A stretch of 64,000 bases of DNA from Hoplostethus atlanticus (lineage: Eukaryota > Chordata > Actinopteri > Trachichthyiformes > Trachichthyidae), in NCBI GenBank assembly GCA_034670405.1, contig JAXDDX010000011.1, forward strand, positions 7,012,501 to 7,076,500. Reading direction: 5' to 3'. A program made the position numbers and the translations under genes. The notes under the pieces are model-generated. The model was not told the origin of the DNA. It did no database searches and was given only the letters and a program-made list of their open reading frames with translations. Below are positions 54,686 to 64,000 of the stretch, piece by piece (within the stretch, counting starts at the first letter, position 1; every line of letters starts with the position of its first letter).

Positions 54686-55150
54686 GAAAATTAAAGATAT
54701 ATTATGCAACTTTTCTCCTTGAAGCAGACAGTGCATTATTAGTCCCGCCCTCCTCCCCTTCAGTTGATCAAGTTCCCGTCCCAGTACGTGTCACTCATTT
54801 TGATAAGCTGTCCAGCTTTAAATGGCATCTATCCTGAGGCTGATTTAACTGGTATCCATAAAGTCACGTTGAAAAACAGATGGCGAACACACCCATTCTG
54901 CAATAAATATAAAAGTAACGCTGATGTGTTTTGGAATGTGGTTTTTGAATGCATTCTTTTCTAACTCCCCCGTTGTTGTTGCTATGACTTCCATGCTCTG
55001 TGGCTGCTAGCCTCACCTTGATAACCACAACCCACATCCAAGATGCAAAACATGGGCTGTAGACATGCAGGCTCACAGACTGATAATGCATAATATATCC
55101 TATTTGTTTTTATTTTAATGTGAAAAAAAGTTGCTTATTGCAACTTTATC
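54686..55150. mobile_element. Possible MITE with ATTATGCAACTTT-type ends
   Basis: The left end AAAGATATATTATGCAACTT is approximately inverted at the right end, AAAGTTGCTTATTGCAACTT. The interior is non-coding. The pairing is imperfect and no target duplication was found. Confidence 0.4.
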
Positions 55151-55584
55151 ATGCATGATGCGATGATACAGATACAGGGTGTGTTACTGATATCAGTGCT
55201 GTGCCTTTTTTTGTCATCAGTATATTGATGTTACCTAACTCATTTTGATGATGCTTGACTCATGAGTGATTTCGCAATATCACACATTCCTGGGTTGGTT
55301 TGGACTTGCCATAGAAATGAGTTGCCTTGAGCCACGTCTAGGTATAAAGAAAAAAAGCCCTTGAGGGAAAAATTATTCAGCATGTTGAATATTTCAACAG
55401 CACCCGCTGCTTGTCTGCTCTGGAGAGATTCCTGATCCACACCTTAAACATTTACAGCAGATCTCAGCCCAGTTTTAAAAAAAACAACAACTTTATTCCA
55501 GGATATGGAGGTGGTTTTCAGCACCATCTTGCTTTACATTCACTCAGAACCGCACAGTGATAACTGGGAGTTTCCCAATACTCT

Positions 55585-55700
55585 TCTTGTATTAAGCCAC
55601 TGAGCAGCATCACTGGAGCAGGTGAAGGTTAAGTGCCTTGCTCAGGGGCACCTCAGTGGTAGTTGTTGATTCCACTTCCTGGATTCCCTTTACACAATGT
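55585..55700 (-). mobile_element. SINE core fragment (reverse)
   Basis: The reverse complement contains GAGGTGCCCCTGAGCAAGGC, then ACTTAACC and CTGCTCCAGTG, the same core as at 35803-35965 and common in fish SINEs. Confidence 0.65.
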
Positions 55701-57950
55701 TTAATGGTCAATGAACTATCACTGTCATGTATGAAATGATCATCTACCATGATGAATGAATGAATAAAGTGGGATGTCAATCACAGTTGTGTAGATAGAC
55801 CCCATATAGTCCAAGCCCAACCCCTTAGATTTATATGATGTGCAGGTTCAATGCCAACCCAAATGAGCACAACATTTTCACAATAAGATATTATGGCGAA
55901 GTAAAATTTCATATTAATTTCACAAACAGTTTGGAGCTGATATTTAAAGTCTCAACTTCACAAAGCGATGCTGGTGGCAGCTTTATAGTTACACTGTTTA
56001 TTTCTATTCAGCGTTCACATTCAAAATGTTGACCGAGCAGCTTGTCCTTCAAATGTGGAAAGGGTGGTGCACGAAAAAAAAATCAATTCATCAGAAACCC
56101 AACCAATCCTTTAATCAATCGTCCCAACTTGACACTGGACAGGCTTGACCTTCAATAGCCGATCAGAGGTCAACTCCATTTGTACTCAATCAATTCAATT
56201 AGAGTGACTAAGTAAAAGGATAATAGAAAGTTACAGGCAGTGGCTCAACTAAAGAGAATTGATTGCGTTCTTTTCCTAATCTGCACGTAGCCTTAAGGGA
56301 GGTTCGTTCAAATTGATTGGTCCAGGTTTGGAGGGTGCATAGGGTTGCTTTGTGTTCGGATTTCTGCACAGCTGTATAATGACATAAAGTAAAATGTCAG
56401 ATTATGGTCACTTCACACGGAAGGAAGGAAGCGATGGAGAGTCGCAACCGGGCCAGAGATGGACGGAAATTGGGAGCATGGGCTATATCAAACAAATTTC
56501 CTTAACCTGAGCCTCTTAGCGTCTGACTGTACGCATCATATGTGATCTGCAGGATGACAGTCAGAAAGAAGAAGATTTGTGGAACCTCAAGCATTTGTTT
56601 TAGTGGGATTCTGGAGGAATACAACGAGGCCAGAGTAAAGCTCCAAATCGAGGTCGCGAGAGGTCATGCTGGCACTCAGTGTTGGCATCAAGGGGATAAG
56701 GGCACAGCTGGGAATGGCAAGTGGATGTGCTGTTTGGCAAGGTGCCCGGCGTGACAGCTGACTTAATAAGGAGGGCCTTTCATCCTGCAGACGAACATGT
56801 GGCCGATGCTCCAGCGATCCAAGGTGGGGGGGGGGGGGGATGTGACCCACCTTGGATCATTTCCTCGGCTGGCGTGTCACCCTGCACATTACATTGCAGG
56901 GTTCAATGATGTTCAGTGCAATCCAGGAGTTATTTTGTGGCTACGTCGGTCTAGAAAGAAGCTCTCGCTCTTTGATTCTGAGGGACTGACACCAAAACCT
57001 GACCGTTGATGTTTTAGATCGCGGGAACATTTTCTGACATCAAACTCGTAAACACATTCGGAAATATCTCAATGTGACACAAAATTCAAGTGTTTTAGGC
57101 GCTTAACCTTAATCCTTACCTGAACCTAATTCTACTCTCAACACACACACACACACAAACAACCTAACCTCCTCAGTAATATCCACCCACCCACCAATCC
57201 CCAAGCTCCTGCCCTGTCTGACTAAGTTCCTGCCTCCAATGCAGTGGCAGCCACTGGAGATACTGGAGGTGGAAAAACACACTGCGGTTATGACATTAAA
57301 GGCAGCCAACCGTGTCACGCCGTTGCCGTGTGCTTCCTCGTTTGATAGGGAAATTGGATCCAGACTTGCGAGGGGAGTGTAATGCGGTTAACGGCGTCAT
57401 GAAAAGCCAGCCGTAACAGGATTTAAACCTCCCCGGAGCTCCAACTGACTGCTGCCGTGAGGCGAGTCATTAGGGAAAAGAGTGTTTGAGTGTTTGTCTG
57501 TCTCTGGGTAGGAGGTTGCGCATGTTCCAGGGCCAGTGAGACGGTGAACGTGCCGCAAACGTGCCCACAGACGTGCCACGCTGCGGAGGCAACTGTAGGC
57601 TCGACGCCCTGCAGTCACACCTTGCCTCGGTTAGACAGAGATAGATGGCGTAATTAAGGGGGAGGGTGATGCTCTTTAACTTTCACTCTCAGAAAAGCCT
57701 TTGTTCTATTTGGCTAAGAAAAAACTGCACCCAGCAAAGAAGTAAGTGAAGGTTATTGGGGTGCAGCTCACCCACGCTGCAGCACTGTTTTGGGGTCTCA
57801 TGCACCACAATGTTTGCAGGATTCTTACTTGCAGTTATCCAACATTCACTTCACAGTGTCAAGATCTGTGCAGTCAAACAAGTATTTTTCTCTCCCTTCC
57901 CGCCCACGTTTGTTTCGTAAGGTTGAAGCTATCACTGAGGTTTTACTGCA
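55700..57950. other. Intergenic DNA, nothing recognised
   Basis: Short frames only. There is a G run at about 56826-56839 within an imperfect inverted repeat (GATCCAAGGTGGG / CCCACCTTGGATC, 56816-56858) and a short CA run at 57141-57155. Confidence 0.6.
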
Positions 57951-58350
57951 TACGTGAGCGTGCGGTCGCGTGCCCGAGGTGACGGTGGGTATACGGCGCG
58001 TTTTGCCGGAAAAAAACAATTCGAAGAGCTCCTTTGCCAAGGTCGACGTCTCCGCTGTTGCTATGCGCGGAATGAGAGAGAGAGAGAGAGAGAAGGCCTT
58101 TTCGCTCGGCGGTGCCTTTTCGCGGCCGACTCCAGAAAGTCGCGCTCATTGTGTGGCAGCCGAGGGGGGAGGGGGGGAACAAAGACATTTCCACAGGAGG
58201 AACTTTGGGTTCCTGCCGATAAGGAGGGCAGCGTTCTGAGCCGGGCCGTGTTTATGTGCTTGTGTACAGTGGGGCTCGGAGGCTTACACTTTCCAGACAA
58301 CAAGTGGCCGCTGTATAAATAGTCGCCCTTGGAGAAACATCAAAGGGAGG
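57950..58350 (+). promoter_or_regulatory. CpG-rich patch with TATA box (candidate promoter)
   Basis: About 16 CpG dinucleotides fall between 57957 and 58073 in otherwise CpG-poor DNA, with more to about 58250. A consensus TATAAATAG lies at 58314-58322. No exon of a recognisable gene follows before the GT microsatellite. It could serve an unannotated non-coding RNA, a distant gene or an enhancer, or be chance. Confidence 0.3.
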
Positions 58351-58387
58351 GAGAAAATTCCACCCAACGATCAAGATTGCCAGCCAG

Positions 58388-58389
<2 letters not shown>

Positions 58390-58429
<40 letters not shown>
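58390..58429 (+). repeat. (GT)n microsatellite
   Basis: About 20 GT units, abutting a TTCAGACGGAGGCAAA element end. Confidence 0.95.
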
Positions 58430-58432
<3 letters not shown>

Positions 58433-58600
58433 CAGACGGAGGCAAACGCAACATTATGTCAAACATAACTTTGAAAATGAAGTAATTATTCAAACCTCGC
58501 CAGGTTATAATAATAAAATAATCTCTTATTAGCGTTATTAAGTGGTTTAACCTCCGTTTAACCCCTTTGCCACAACACCCCTCCAAAATTATTGGCACCT
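58430..58600 (+). mobile_element. Degenerate copy of palindromic MITE (family E)
   Basis: Begins TTCAGACGGAGGCAAA and continues with AACATAACTTTGAAAATGAA and GTAATTATTCAAA. These are the left-arm words of 61967-62152 in the same order. The right arm is not recognisable. Confidence 0.55.
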
Positions 58601-58609
58601 TAGCATAGA

Positions 58610-59990
58610 CACAGATAATGAGCCATATGCTATATCTCCACTTCTAAAAAACTGGGGAAGACTATTAGACTTTTAGTGTTTCTTCAAAAGCTGCCGGGCG
58701 ATGTGCCCGCTAACCCTGTTACCCATGTTAGTCACACTCAAAAGAGGTTAGAAGTATTTCAATGATTCCCAAGGGAAAATGGCTTGTATGTTTATTCACA
58801 GATCCTTTCCTTCAAAAATTGTCTTTCCCCATCAGAACTGAGAGAGAGAGAGAGACTGGCATTGCTCTCGCTCAGTACACTCTGAACAGCAAGGCTTCTA
58901 TACAGTAGCAGAAGATGGTTCTTTAGGGTTGGATCATCCTTTGATTACATCCTTAGATTACATGAAATGTCTTTGTCTGTTCAGCCCCGGTGGCTATCGC
59001 TGCTCATGCTAACTACCCAGTTCTTCTTCTGTTTATGCCAAACAAACCGGAAACGTAAAACGCATCACTTCCTGTGGGCCAGAGGATTTTTTTTCCCCCC
59101 CCAGGAAAGACCTACCTGACACCGGGTGTTTAGAACAGCAAATGGATCTACCAGTTTTTATTTGAACAAATCAGGTGCTTTGAGTCATTACAGCGCTATA
59201 GAGAGCCACTACCCCCAAAGAACCCTTCAAGAACCCTCCTTTTTCTGTGCGCAGCTTTCCACTGCCTCCCTGATTTGGTGTTAGTTTGTGATACCATTAG
59301 CGATCTTGACCCACATCCTGCTACTGAGACCAGCGTGCTGCAGTGTTCAACTCTACGAACACTGCGATGACCTTCACACACCGTCTGCTGCCTTTCCTGG
59401 CCGGTTATCGGTGGGTAATTGCCAATATTGTTGAGGGGACGCTGCATCTGAGCTAAGTGATTCACTTAGCCTGGTGCTGAGCCTCGGGCTTTCATGTCCC
59501 ATGTTCCCACGCTCAGGCTTTCCAAGCTATGCAGACATTTCAGGCTTAGCGCTGCATTTTGGGGGTTCAATCATTGGGTTTTTGAAGAGGTTTCAGGTTT
59601 GAAGAAATTTCTCAACCCATAGAGGACCACGTAGTCTTTCTACTGAAGTCACCAAAATTTGGCCAACAACATCGTGACATATCCAACTGACACCCATAGG
59701 CGAGAACTTCCTTTTGGTATTCGGCCCATGTAATATAAGGCTCAAAAAGCGGGCCGTGGAGGGAAAATGGGGAGGGTTTGACTGACGCCAAGCCCACGTC
59801 TGACACCTGATAAGGGGCATGAGGGAGGCATGGACCAGCGGTGGGCATGGATCCAAAGACACTCCATTGCGGCACATTCACGATGATGGCTTTGAGTGGT
59901 GAGTGGTGAGAAGCATGTGTGGAAAGAGGAAATACTGATGTCTTCACATTAGTTCTTATCAGAGGCATCCCATCGAAATGTATGTGTCTG
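58610..59990. other. Intergenic DNA, nothing recognised
   Basis: No exon, SINE or paired termini recognised; short (GA)n at 58838-58855. Confidence 0.55.
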
Positions 59991-59996
59991 TGCGGC

Positions 59997-60000
<4 letters not shown>

Positions 60001-60027
<27 letters not shown>
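60001..60027 (+). repeat. (GT)n microsatellite
   Basis: About 13 units. Confidence 0.93.
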
Positions 60028-60949
60028 CATGCAAGGCAAGGCTGGGGTCTCTTTTCAATTCACTCAATTCAAAAAGGAAACTGAAACTGCAATTTAAACC
60101 TTCCTTCACAACTGGACCTCTTTTTTTTGTGGCAAAACAAATCCAGTTTGTGAATTTAGTAGAAAATCCACTTAAGTGAAACGACTGAATTGAAAGTGAA
60201 ATGACCCCCAACCCTTTGACAAAGACCAGAGAGCCCTGTCTCTGGATAAACCCAATCTGCCCATCGATTAGAATCGAGAATGATTTAGCTTTTAATACAA
60301 CCTTTTGACTCACGTGTGATTTTCTTCTTTTTCTTTCATCATTTACATGGATAATACTGTACATCTACTTGCATCAATAAAATAATATATGCTGCAGTAT
60401 CTATGAGTATTATTACAAGCAAAATCACACTAGGCACCATACTTTGTGCTGAGGCTGTAAATGCATTCTCAATAAATCCTGCACTGATGGCTTTATAGTG
60501 TTACCAACACTGCTTCCTTCAATGGTCTGTTTTGAACCTTGCTCATTGATTTTCTCCACCGAAGGAGTCATTGCAGCTACGAGCGCTGCTGCAGCAAAGA
60601 GGGTCAGTAAGTTTACGGCCAAGGGAGGGAAAGGAAAAGAGGGAGGGATTTCTACTACACATAGAAGAGGAGAGTAAAAAGAAGAGGCGGCTACAGGAGA
60701 CAAGAAGCAAGGTCTCTCTCTCTCATGGGAAACTGGTTTGTGTGTATTTTTAAAAACCCAGAAATGACTGCAATCTCATGTAGTGCAGGGTGTAAGTCTT
60801 TCGCTGTATGAGCCTGCTTTATTATCAGCCCAGAATAAATAGAGGAAATGGGGTTGGAGAAGCGTCTTGGCTACAGAGTGAAACACTGAAGGTCATTACC
60901 TGAGCTCATTCCACTGATTTATTTAGAGGAAATTCGACACAGGTCATCT

Positions 60950-61620
60950 TTAAAGGAATATACCAAGTTTCTGGGAGAGTGTCCCGTAGACACCAAAATC
61001 ATACATGTGTCCCCGGTATATCATTAGTGCTCCAGGCTAACACTTTAGCATACACTATGTATAGTGACAGCAGGCCACTGGCATTATCCAAATGAAGACT
61101 GACCTTTTAGTATAATACAGTGTTTTTATCATATGGCTAGATTCCTACATTTTAAAAATGAAAACGTCAGTATAGCTGATGTAGCCAGGCTTATTTTGAA
61201 ACTACTGCAGGTGAGCAACCACGTTAGCTGTACACAGTCGCACATCACCCACCACCTTCACTTCCTATGGAAACAAGGGAAGTAGTCCCTGCTAGTTTTA
61301 AACACTACCTTATTTGTGTAGCATATTTTGTGTCAATTTTACCAATCTCTACCACAAACTTGCCAGACACAGAAGTTAAGATTACTGTCCATTTAGCGTT
61401 AGAGTTGTCGTTTTCTCTCTTTTGGGATAATGCTAGTGGCCTACTACTACACTCAACATAGTGTATGCTAAAGTGTTAGCATGGAGCCTACTATCACTCA
61501 ACATAGTGTATGCTAAAGTGTTAGCATGGAGTTTACTACCCCTCAACATAGTGTATGCTAAAGTGTTAGCATGGAGTCTACTACCCCTCAACATAGTGTA
61601 TGCTAAAGTGTTATTTTTAA
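60950..61620. repeat. Dispersed repeat, family D, with inverted arms
   Basis: The left part (60950-61090) matches intron 18 at 39395-39620. Its word CTAACACTTTAGCATACACT is inverted at 61461-61480, so the element has facing arms. The right arm has been amplified into the tandem array at 61452-61613. Confidence 0.6.
61452..61613 (+). repeat. 45-bp tandem repeat, about 3.6 copies
   Basis: Units start at 61452, 61497, 61542 and 61587, each opening CTCAACATAGTGTATGCTAA. They differ at a few sites. The period is a multiple of three, so both strands are open and give repetitive frames. Confidence 0.95.
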
Positions 61621-61940
61621 GCATTTTTAAGCTAGTCCCCCCAGTGATCTTCACAGCCATCCTACTCGTGACTAAAACATTTCGTTTCTGAATAGGTTAT
61701 GAATAAAAAGAGGTTAATAACCTCCAACCTTCTTTATGTCTTGTGTATATGAGGAAACATTCTCGAGTCATTTCCACTGCAGATAAACTACCTCATCAGA
61801 CAGGATTTGTTTTGCTCATGTTCCTTGTCAAAGATGTAATGGGGGACTTTTAAATTAAGCCAATGGGCTTTTGAAGTTTGCATTAGCTGTATTTTAGAGA
61901 CTGGCAGATGGAGAGAGGAGAGGTGGGTGGGACTGCAGCT

Positions 61941-61965
61941 GTGTGTGTGTGTGTGTGTGTGTGTG
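61941..61965 (+). repeat. (GT)n microsatellite
   Basis: About 12 units, directly before the GTTCAGACCGAGG terminus. Confidence 0.95.
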
Positions 61966-61966
61966 C

Positions 61967-62152
61967 GTTCAGACCGAGGCAAATATTCGAACATAACAAA
62001 ATTCATTCTTTGAAAACAGTCATTATTCAAAATTCAAAAAGTTGAAAATACATAAGTGTAATTATGTTTTATGATGAACGTTTTAAAATCATTTTGAATA
62101 ATGACGTTGTGTTTGAATTTTGTTATGTTCGAATATTTGCCTCAGTCTGAAC
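61967..62152. mobile_element. Palindromic MITE (family E)
   Basis: 186 bp with 39-nt terminal inverted repeats (61967-62005 and 62114-62152) matching at 38 of 39 positions, beginning GTTCAGACCGAGGCAAATAT. A second internal pair, GTCATTATTCAAAAT and its complement, lies inside, so the whole unit can fold on itself. No target duplication is evident because one side is a GT microsatellite. Confidence 0.88.
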
Positions 62153-62824
62153 ACTAGACTTTGAATGCTTTATTTGAATCTGCCAAATGCACTACATGGC
62201 AAAGGATATAAATATTATGAATGTTCAACAGAGTTCAAGGACATTTAAAGATACAAAAACATCCCGTGTGGCCCTTTGGCACTATGGGAAGAAAAAGCGC
62301 CTTCTTCTCCACACGGCCAGCCTCCCTGTGGCAGCCAAGGTCCAACAGCCTCTCTTTTCGGGGCAGGCCAGCGATCTGCAGGCCGCGCACAGCCAGTGTG
62401 TATACATGACCCAAACTGCCAAAAATGAAAATAGAAGGAAAATAGTAATTAGTAATTATATAATATTATATATTTTGTAGCATTACATACAACATCTCAT
62501 ATGTGTCGTCTTTCAATCAATGCAAAGGAGTTTTTAGTTAATCCACTAATGAATTATAGCATTCTGAAATACTGTTTCCATTCTGTGATTGATTGCATTA
62601 TTGTCTCTTTTTTAAATTTAAATTTTTTTATTTTTTATTAAACTCATTTCAAAAACCAATCTACACATTATACCCTAAAATTAAAATGTTAAATACGGTT
62701 ATGATTGAACGTTTGTGAACCCCTTGTGCAATTATAGACATTTTGAGTGAAATACAAACTGTCTCCTAAACAGCAGTGATCAGCGCTCCGTCCAGAAGAA
62801 GCTGGACTCACCAACGTTAGAACG

Positions 62825-62866
<42 letters not shown>

Positions 62867-63202
62867 GTATCTTTGGTATAAAGCATCACAGACTGGCCGG
62901 GTTGGTAAATATGAGCGTGAGCTGTGTGCAATTCACTGACATCCACCTTACAGGATTTCTGGGTACTGAAGTTCAATTTCATTTTTTTTTTCAAACAGTT
63001 ACCTCCCGCTGGCATTTGGAGCTGCCACCGTGCTTTAACAGATGGCTCTCTAATTAATGTTAAGTGCTCTGGCTGTGTTTTACACTAATTTGTTTGGTCA
63101 AAATAGAGACCTGCGAACGACTGCCAAAGAGCAGCAGCAGGAGGAAACAAAGCTGGCCAAACGGAAGAACTGCACTCAAACCTGGACCTAAATCTAAAGA
63201 AA

Positions 63203-63204
<2 letters not shown>

Positions 63205-63252
<48 letters not shown>
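63205..63252 (+). repeat. (GA)n microsatellite
   Basis: About 23 GA units, complementary to the (CT)n at 62830-62863. Confidence 0.95.
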
Positions 63253-63254
<2 letters not shown>

Positions 63255-63401
63255 TGCTCTTAGGGTGAAGGTGAGACTGTAGCCATTTATTTTTTTTTGT
63301 AAATTATGCTGTACCGAATTAACTCTGACATGACCCCAGAGCTGTTTCTCAGAGGGATATGCAGGCAGGTCAATACTAGTACTGTGCTAGTGTGTGTGTG
63401 T

Positions 63402-63406
<5 letters not shown>

Positions 63407-63449
<43 letters not shown>
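63407..63449 (+). repeat. (GA)n microsatellite
   Basis: About 21 GA units, immediately preceded by a short (GT)n. Confidence 0.95.
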
Positions 63450-63450
<1 letters not shown>

Positions 63451-64000
63451 GCAGAAGGCATTGCATGTCATCTATATTCATTTGGACCCTGTGCTTGGTG
63501 TATCTACCCATGCTTGCACTGCCCCCTACTGTTGCACTGCTTCACCTACAGGTTTTCTCCATACTGTTCTTCAGTACATTAAAATAATACAGCATCGTCC
63601 CGCCTTCTCATTGGCCTCACTCATAATGCCGAGGATCAAGGGGAATGGACATATTTGGACAAGGATAGTGGAAAATGAGTCGTTTGTGTGTGTGTGTGAG
63701 TGCTGAGAGTGTTGTGGCTTAAGGGGGTTGCTTAATCATTACCAACCCCCCCCCCCACCACCCTCCATACAAATGCATAATAAACTGCCCAATTAATGGA
63801 GCGTCCAACATTCCTGGCCTTTCTGCTGGGACACAAAGGAGAAGCCTTTCTGCGGCGCGGCAATAAATCAGCCGCTGCTGTCCTTCAGCGACAATGTAAC
63901 AGCAAAGAGGTGGCCTGAGCACGACACAGTTCAGATCCCACCTCCCCCACCACCACCACCACCACCACCACCTCCCCTTAGTGCCCTGCTGTGTTGGCAG

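Larger units (their letters stand above)
62153..64000. other. Terminal intergenic DNA with simple repeats
   Basis: No exon recognised. (CT)n at 62830-62863, (GA)n at 63205-63252 and 63407-63449, a C run at about 63746-63756 and (CCA)n at 63945-63971. Confidence 0.65.

Noticed and set aside
59612-60364. 250-codon open frame on the - strand
   Set aside because: Contains an (HT)n stretch produced by the GT microsatellite, has no domain, and has no flanking gene signals; a chance frame.
61433-61691. Repetitive 'proteins' on both strands (YAKVLAWSLLPLNIV and NTLAYTMLRGSRLHA units)
   Set aside because: Both arise from the 45-bp tandem repeat whose period is a multiple of three; a sequence artefact, not a gene.
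46600-64000. A second gene downstream (for example a syntenic neighbour of jag2)
   Set aside because: No run of phase-compatible exons with recognisable protein words was found on either strand; only transposon remnants.

Overview
The window is vertebrate nuclear DNA, most likely from a ray-finned (teleost) fish. It holds one protein-coding gene on the + strand, a complete Jagged2-type Notch ligand (jag2). I assembled 26 coding exons between 1658 and 44723. The splice phases agree throughout and the frame is open for 1,265 codons. Teleost origin is inferred from dispersed repeats typical of fish (a SINE with the GTCGCTTTGGATAAAAGCG tail, a Tc1-like element, several hAT-type MITEs, an L2-like LINE relic) and from very abundant (CA)n/(GA)n microsatellites. 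I cannot tell whether this is the jag2a or the jag2b paralogue.

Layout. 1-1440: 5' flank and putative promoter (purine/G-run tract, two CCAAT boxes). About 1440-1657: 5' leader crowded with upstream AUGs. 1658-2736: signal-peptide exon and N-terminal (MNNL/C2) exon. 2737-19355: a 16.6-kb intron 2 with MITEs, a SINE and microsatellites. 19356-25118: end of the MNNL region, the DSL domain and EGF1. 25119-41565: EGF repeats 2-16 on small exons, mostly of 114 nt. 41722-43688: von Willebrand C-like cysteine-rich region and juxtamembrane segment. 44170-44723: transmembrane helix and cytoplasmic tail with a 13-residue polyglutamate run. 44724 to about 46590: 3' UTR ending near an AATAAA at 46569. 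46591-64000: apparently intergenic, with transposon relics and simple repeats and no convincing second gene.

Function. Jagged ligands are type I membrane proteins. The MNNL, DSL and first EGF modules bind Notch on a neighbouring cell, and the cytoplasmic tail is ubiquitinated to drive endocytosis and the pull on Notch. All these modules are present and intact. Points deserving attention are an abnormal start to EGF9 with a second, frame-breaking acceptor, unusual acceptor tracts (poly-C before exon 4, (TG)7 before exon 22), an uORF-rich leader, a cluster of three Pumilio-type motifs and a miR-200-type seed match in the 3' UTR, a SINE-tail fragment nested in a LINE with a target duplication, and a CpG-rich patch with a TATA box near 58 kb. 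No CRISPR array, tRNA or rRNA gene, viral gene or wholly new system was found.
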